Assembly (NCBI GenBank): GCA_030037515.1
Contig: JASHRE010000745.1
Location: 1-7,789, forward strand
Length of the DNA stretch: 7,789 bases
Direction of reading: 5' to 3'
Source: Candidatus Sulfotelmatobacter sp.
Lineage (GTDB): Bacteria; Acidobacteriota; Terriglobia; Terriglobales; Acidobacteriaceae
Each line of letters begins with the position of its first letter. Positions within the stretch are counted from its first letter, which is position 1. The notes beneath the pieces were generated by a model, which had not been told where the DNA came from, searched no databases, and saw only the letters and a program-made list of their open reading frames with translations. A program made the translations under genes and the position numbers. Below are positions 5,722-7,789 of the stretch, one piece after another.

Positions 5722-5985
5722 ATGAAACTCGCAGCCATATCGCGTGCGCGTGCCTTCCGCGCTCAATAACTTCACAATCGCGCGACTGCTGATGCCTTTT
5801 GCATGTAATTCACGGATCCGTGCGACAATCGCGCGCTCGGCATCGTATTCGCGCGATGGATGCTCGCCATAGGGCCATCGGCCTTCGACACGCTTCATGC
5901 CGCACCAATGCGCCTTGCCTGCCCGAAGTCGCGCGACTGTGGCGTCGCGATCTAGCTCGGCAAACATTCCGTTGATACCACCCAT
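5722..5985 (-). pseudogene. C-terminal fragment of a serine recombinase (resolvase/invertase family)
   Basis: About 88 residues read GGINGMFAELDRDATVARLRAG at the start (positions 2-23, the linker after the catalytic domain), then REYDAERAIVARIRELHAKGISS and RAIVKLLSAEGTRTRYG, the helix-turn-helix region of resolvases. The N-terminal catalytic domain with its active Ser is absent. The same frame can be followed upstream only to a TGA a few codons before CERTNLCESVMGG. The 3' end stops at EFH (codons ending at 5722), and the frame then enters the antisense of the IS110 gene, which is not resolvase. Both edges are therefore broken. It was probably part of an older mobile element or prophage. 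Confidence 0.65.
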
Positions 5986-6132
5986 TACGCTCTCACAGAG
6001 ATTTGTCCGCTCGCATCAAGATTCGCCGCAGCAGCCGCAAACGAATGATTTCACTTGCCCAGAATTTTGGATTTTGCTGGTGCAGCGGGTATACCTTTTG
6101 AGCCGTAGGCTCGAGGAGAATGGCAATCGGCT

Positions 6133-6151
6133 CAACAGTTGACTCCTGTTG
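6133..6151. repeat. Dyad overlapping the candidate kinase promoter
   Basis: The 6-base arms CAACAG and CTGTTG are perfect inverted copies around a 7-base spacer, and the spacer contains the candidate -35 box. This placement fits a repressor site, but the regulator is unknown. Confidence 0.25.
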
Positions 6152-6168
6152 TGTTGTGACTGTACTGT
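6139..6168 (+). promoter_or_regulatory. Candidate sigma70-type promoter of the sensor kinase gene
   Basis: TTGACT (6139-6144) is a 5 of 6 match to the -35 box. After 18 bases TACTGT (6163-6168) is a weak -10 (3 of 6). The kinase ATG is 30 bases further on. The -10 is poor, so this is tentative. Confidence 0.28.
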
Positions 6169-6198
6169 TATTCAAATCAATGCCCGTGAAGTTGCTGT

Positions 6199-7789
6199 AT
6201 GGCTACCTCCTCACAATATGAAGGTGGCACGACCGAGTGGGCTGACACAAACTGTCATGCCGTACTCGAAGCTTCCCCTGATGCCATGCTGGTCGTGAAT
6301 CGAGTGGGAGAAATTGTCGCTGCCAACCGGCAAGCGGAGAAACTTTACGGATTGAGTCGTGGGCAGTTGATTGGAATGGTGGTCGAATCCCTGTTCCCGG
6401 TTCGATTCCGCAAACGGCATCGGCGGCACCGGGAGAACCTCTTAGCGAACCCAGAAAACCAATTTATGCAGGTGCCGGAAATCGTAGCCCTGCGGAGCGA
6501 TGCGAGTGAATTTCCGGTGGATGTCAGCCTTAGCTGCTTAACTATCGGGTCTGAAACTTTCGCCATCAGTGCAATTCGAGACGCGACCGAGCGCGTGCGA
6601 GCGGAAAAACTCAAGAGGTCGCAACTCGCTCTGCGCGAAAGTGATGAATGCTTTCGCTCTCTCGCGGATACTGCTCCGGTTCTGATTTGGCAGTCGGGTA
6701 ACGACAAGCTCTGCACTTACTTCAACAAACCGTGGCTGGATTTCACCGGACGTTCATTGGAGCAGGAGCTTCGAAACGGCTGGGCGGAAGGTGTCTACCC
6801 CGACGACTTGCAGCGGTGCCTCGATACCTACCAGCAGTCTTTTGATCGGCGAGAAAAGTTCAGGATGGAATATCGGCTCCGACATTACGACGGAGAGTAC
6901 CGCTGGATTCTGGACCTCGGCGTACCCAGATTCAATCAAGATGGCTCGTTTGCAGGTTACATTGGGATCGGCATAGACGTTACTGAGCAGAAACAGGCAG
7001 AAAAGGCAGTGCGCGAGATGAATCGAGCTTTAGAGGAACAGACCACATCGCTCCTAGCGCATGAGGAACTGCTGAGAGTTTTCGTTAAGAACGTGCCAGC
7101 GCCGGTTGCGATGCTCGATCGTGACATGCGCTATCTGCAAGTCAGTGACCGATGGTGTACTGATTATTTATCCGGCAGAGAGCAGGTTGTAGGGCGTTCG
7201 CACTACGAGATTTTTCCAGATATGCCTGAGCGTTGGAAAGAGGTTCACCACCGCGGTCTTCAGGGGGAGACCCTGCGAGAGGATGAGGATCGTTGGGATG
7301 GGCGAGACGGCCCTCACTGGGCGCGTTGGGAAGTTCGCCCTTGGAAGACCTCTGAAGGTACTGTGGGAGGAATTCTCATCCTTGCAGAGGACATTACCCG
7401 TCGCAAGCAGATGGAAGAGATGCTTTCAGGCATGACCCGGAAGTTGATCGAAGCGCAGGAGCGAGAACGTGCCCGTATCGCGAGAGAGCTTCACGACGAT
7501 ATTAACCAACGTCTCGCCATGTTGGCAGTCGAACTCGAACAGCTTCGAGAGCACTCTCCTGAGTTGTCGCGGGAAACGCAGCAGCGAGTAGAGCAACTAC
7601 GAGAAGAAACAAAAGCGATTTCGGGTGACGTGCAAACCCTGTCGCACGATTTGCACTCCGTACAACTGGAATATCTGGGCGCTGTTGCGGGCATGAAAAG
7701 CTGGTGCAAGGAATTCGGGGAGCGGCAGGGAATGCAGATCGACTATGGACATGATGTGCGAAGCACTTTGCCAAACGAAGTCGGGCTAT
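6199..7789 (+). CDS. PAS-domain sensor histidine kinase, HisKA_3 (NarL-partner) type, 3' end outside window
   Basis: The frame has 530 codons and continues past the window. The ATG at 6199 follows an in-frame TGA at 6187-6189 by three codons, so it is the earliest start; GTGAAG seven bases ahead is a weak ribosome site. Three PAS domains can be read. PAS1 is about residues 20-135 (VLEASPDAMLVVNRVGEIV, NRQAEKLYG). PAS2 is about 147-265, a PAS_3 type with WLDFTGRSLEQE, HYDGEYRWILDLGVP and a GIGIDVTEQK end. PAS3 is about 289-402 (PAPVAMLDRDMRYLQVSD, WARWEVRPW, EDITRRKQ). Next comes a coiled helix with RIARELHDDINQRL, where His432 is the phosphoacceptor of the HisKA_3 family. The HATPase domain must lie beyond 7789. 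No membrane helix or signal peptide is seen, so it should be cytoplasmic. Kinases of this type pair with LuxR/NarL-type response regulators; none is inside the window. The signal is unknown, and no haem or flavin residues can be assigned. Confidence 0.88.
   Translation, partial: MATSSQYEGGTTEWADTNCHAVLEASPDAMLVVNRVGEIVAANRQAEKLYGLSRGQLIGMVVESLFPVRFRKRHRRHRENLLANPENQFMQVPEIVALRSDASEFPVDVSLSCLTIGSETFAISAIRDATERVRAEKLKRSQLALRESDECFRSLADTAPVLIWQSGNDKLCTYFNKPWLDFTGRSLEQELRNGWAEGVYPDDLQRCLDTYQQSFDRREKFRMEYRLRHYDGEYRWILDLGVPRFNQDGSFAGYIGIGIDVTEQKQAEKAVREMNRALEEQTTSLLAHEELLRVFVKNVPAPVAMLDRDMRYLQVSDRWCTDYLSGREQVVGRSHYEIFPDMPERWKEVHHRGLQGETLREDEDRWDGRDGPHWARWEVRPWKTSEGTVGGILILAEDITRRKQMEEMLSGMTRKLIEAQERERARIARELHDDINQRLAMLAVELEQLREHSPELSRETQQRVEQLREETKAISGDVQTLSHDLHSVQLEYLGAVAGMKSWCKEFGERQGMQIDYGHDVRSTLPNEVGL

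Noticed and set aside
5993..6175. Minus-strand 60-codon frame next to the serine recombinase fragment
   Set aside because: There is no ribosome site and no family pattern, and it overlaps the candidate promoter of the kinase; probably chance.
1..7789. CRISPR repeat array
   Set aside because: No regularly spaced direct repeats were seen on either strand, despite the Cas relics.

Overview
The window looks like an accessory, partly decayed stretch of an Acidobacteriota chromosome. The grounds are moderate: a seven-bladed kelch-type secreted protein, a multi-PAS HisKA_3 sensor kinase, a lipoprotein with a glycoside hydrolase family 16-like fold and a 76-residue protein with NPxWG and VPEWLLEAW motifs are all typical of that phylum. 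No rRNA or tRNA is present to fix the taxonomy, and all family calls come from motifs read by eye.

Layout. (1) 1-898, minus strand: the first 299 codons of a lipoprotein with a GH16-like catalytic motif; its 3' end is outside the window. (2) 1155-2520, plus strand: a relic of a type I (I-C-like) CRISPR-Cas operon. An apparently intact but short cas5 (GTG start behind a perfect Shine-Dalgarno) overlaps by 8 bases the start of a broken large-subunit gene of cas8 type, which carries an in-frame TAG, a frameshift and a missing C-terminal half. No cas3, cas7, cas4, cas1, cas2 or repeat array is visible. (3) 2645-3775, plus strand: a secreted seven-blade kelch protein that sits where cas7 would be expected. 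The open frame of the last cas8 piece runs without a stop into it, so a naive caller would report a false 587-residue fusion. (4) 3776-4085: a noncoding stretch with an extended -10 motif, two hairpins and a U-tract, consistent with a roughly 80-nt small RNA or a terminator. (5) 4086-4316 and 4550-4933, minus strand: a small uncharacterised protein and a VOC (glyoxalase/bleomycin-resistance fold) protein. (6) 5032-5985: a graveyard of recombination genes. It holds the N-terminal part of an IS110-family recombinase (frameshifted, truncated), preceded by a hairpin-rich leader that could be a relic of its bridge RNA. This abuts, tail to tail, the C-terminal part of a large serine recombinase on the other strand. 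(7) 6199-7789, plus strand: three PAS domains followed by a HisKA_3 phosphoacceptor helix, continuing beyond the window.

How they work together. No intact multi-gene pathway can be read here. The main story is erosion: a CRISPR effector operon reduced to two adjacent subunit genes, and two mobile-element recombinases reduced to fragments that meet at one junction near base 5721. The living genes appear to be the GH16-like lipoprotein, the kelch protein, the VOC protein, the small protein and the sensor kinase. Cas5 is the only Cas frame that could still make protein.
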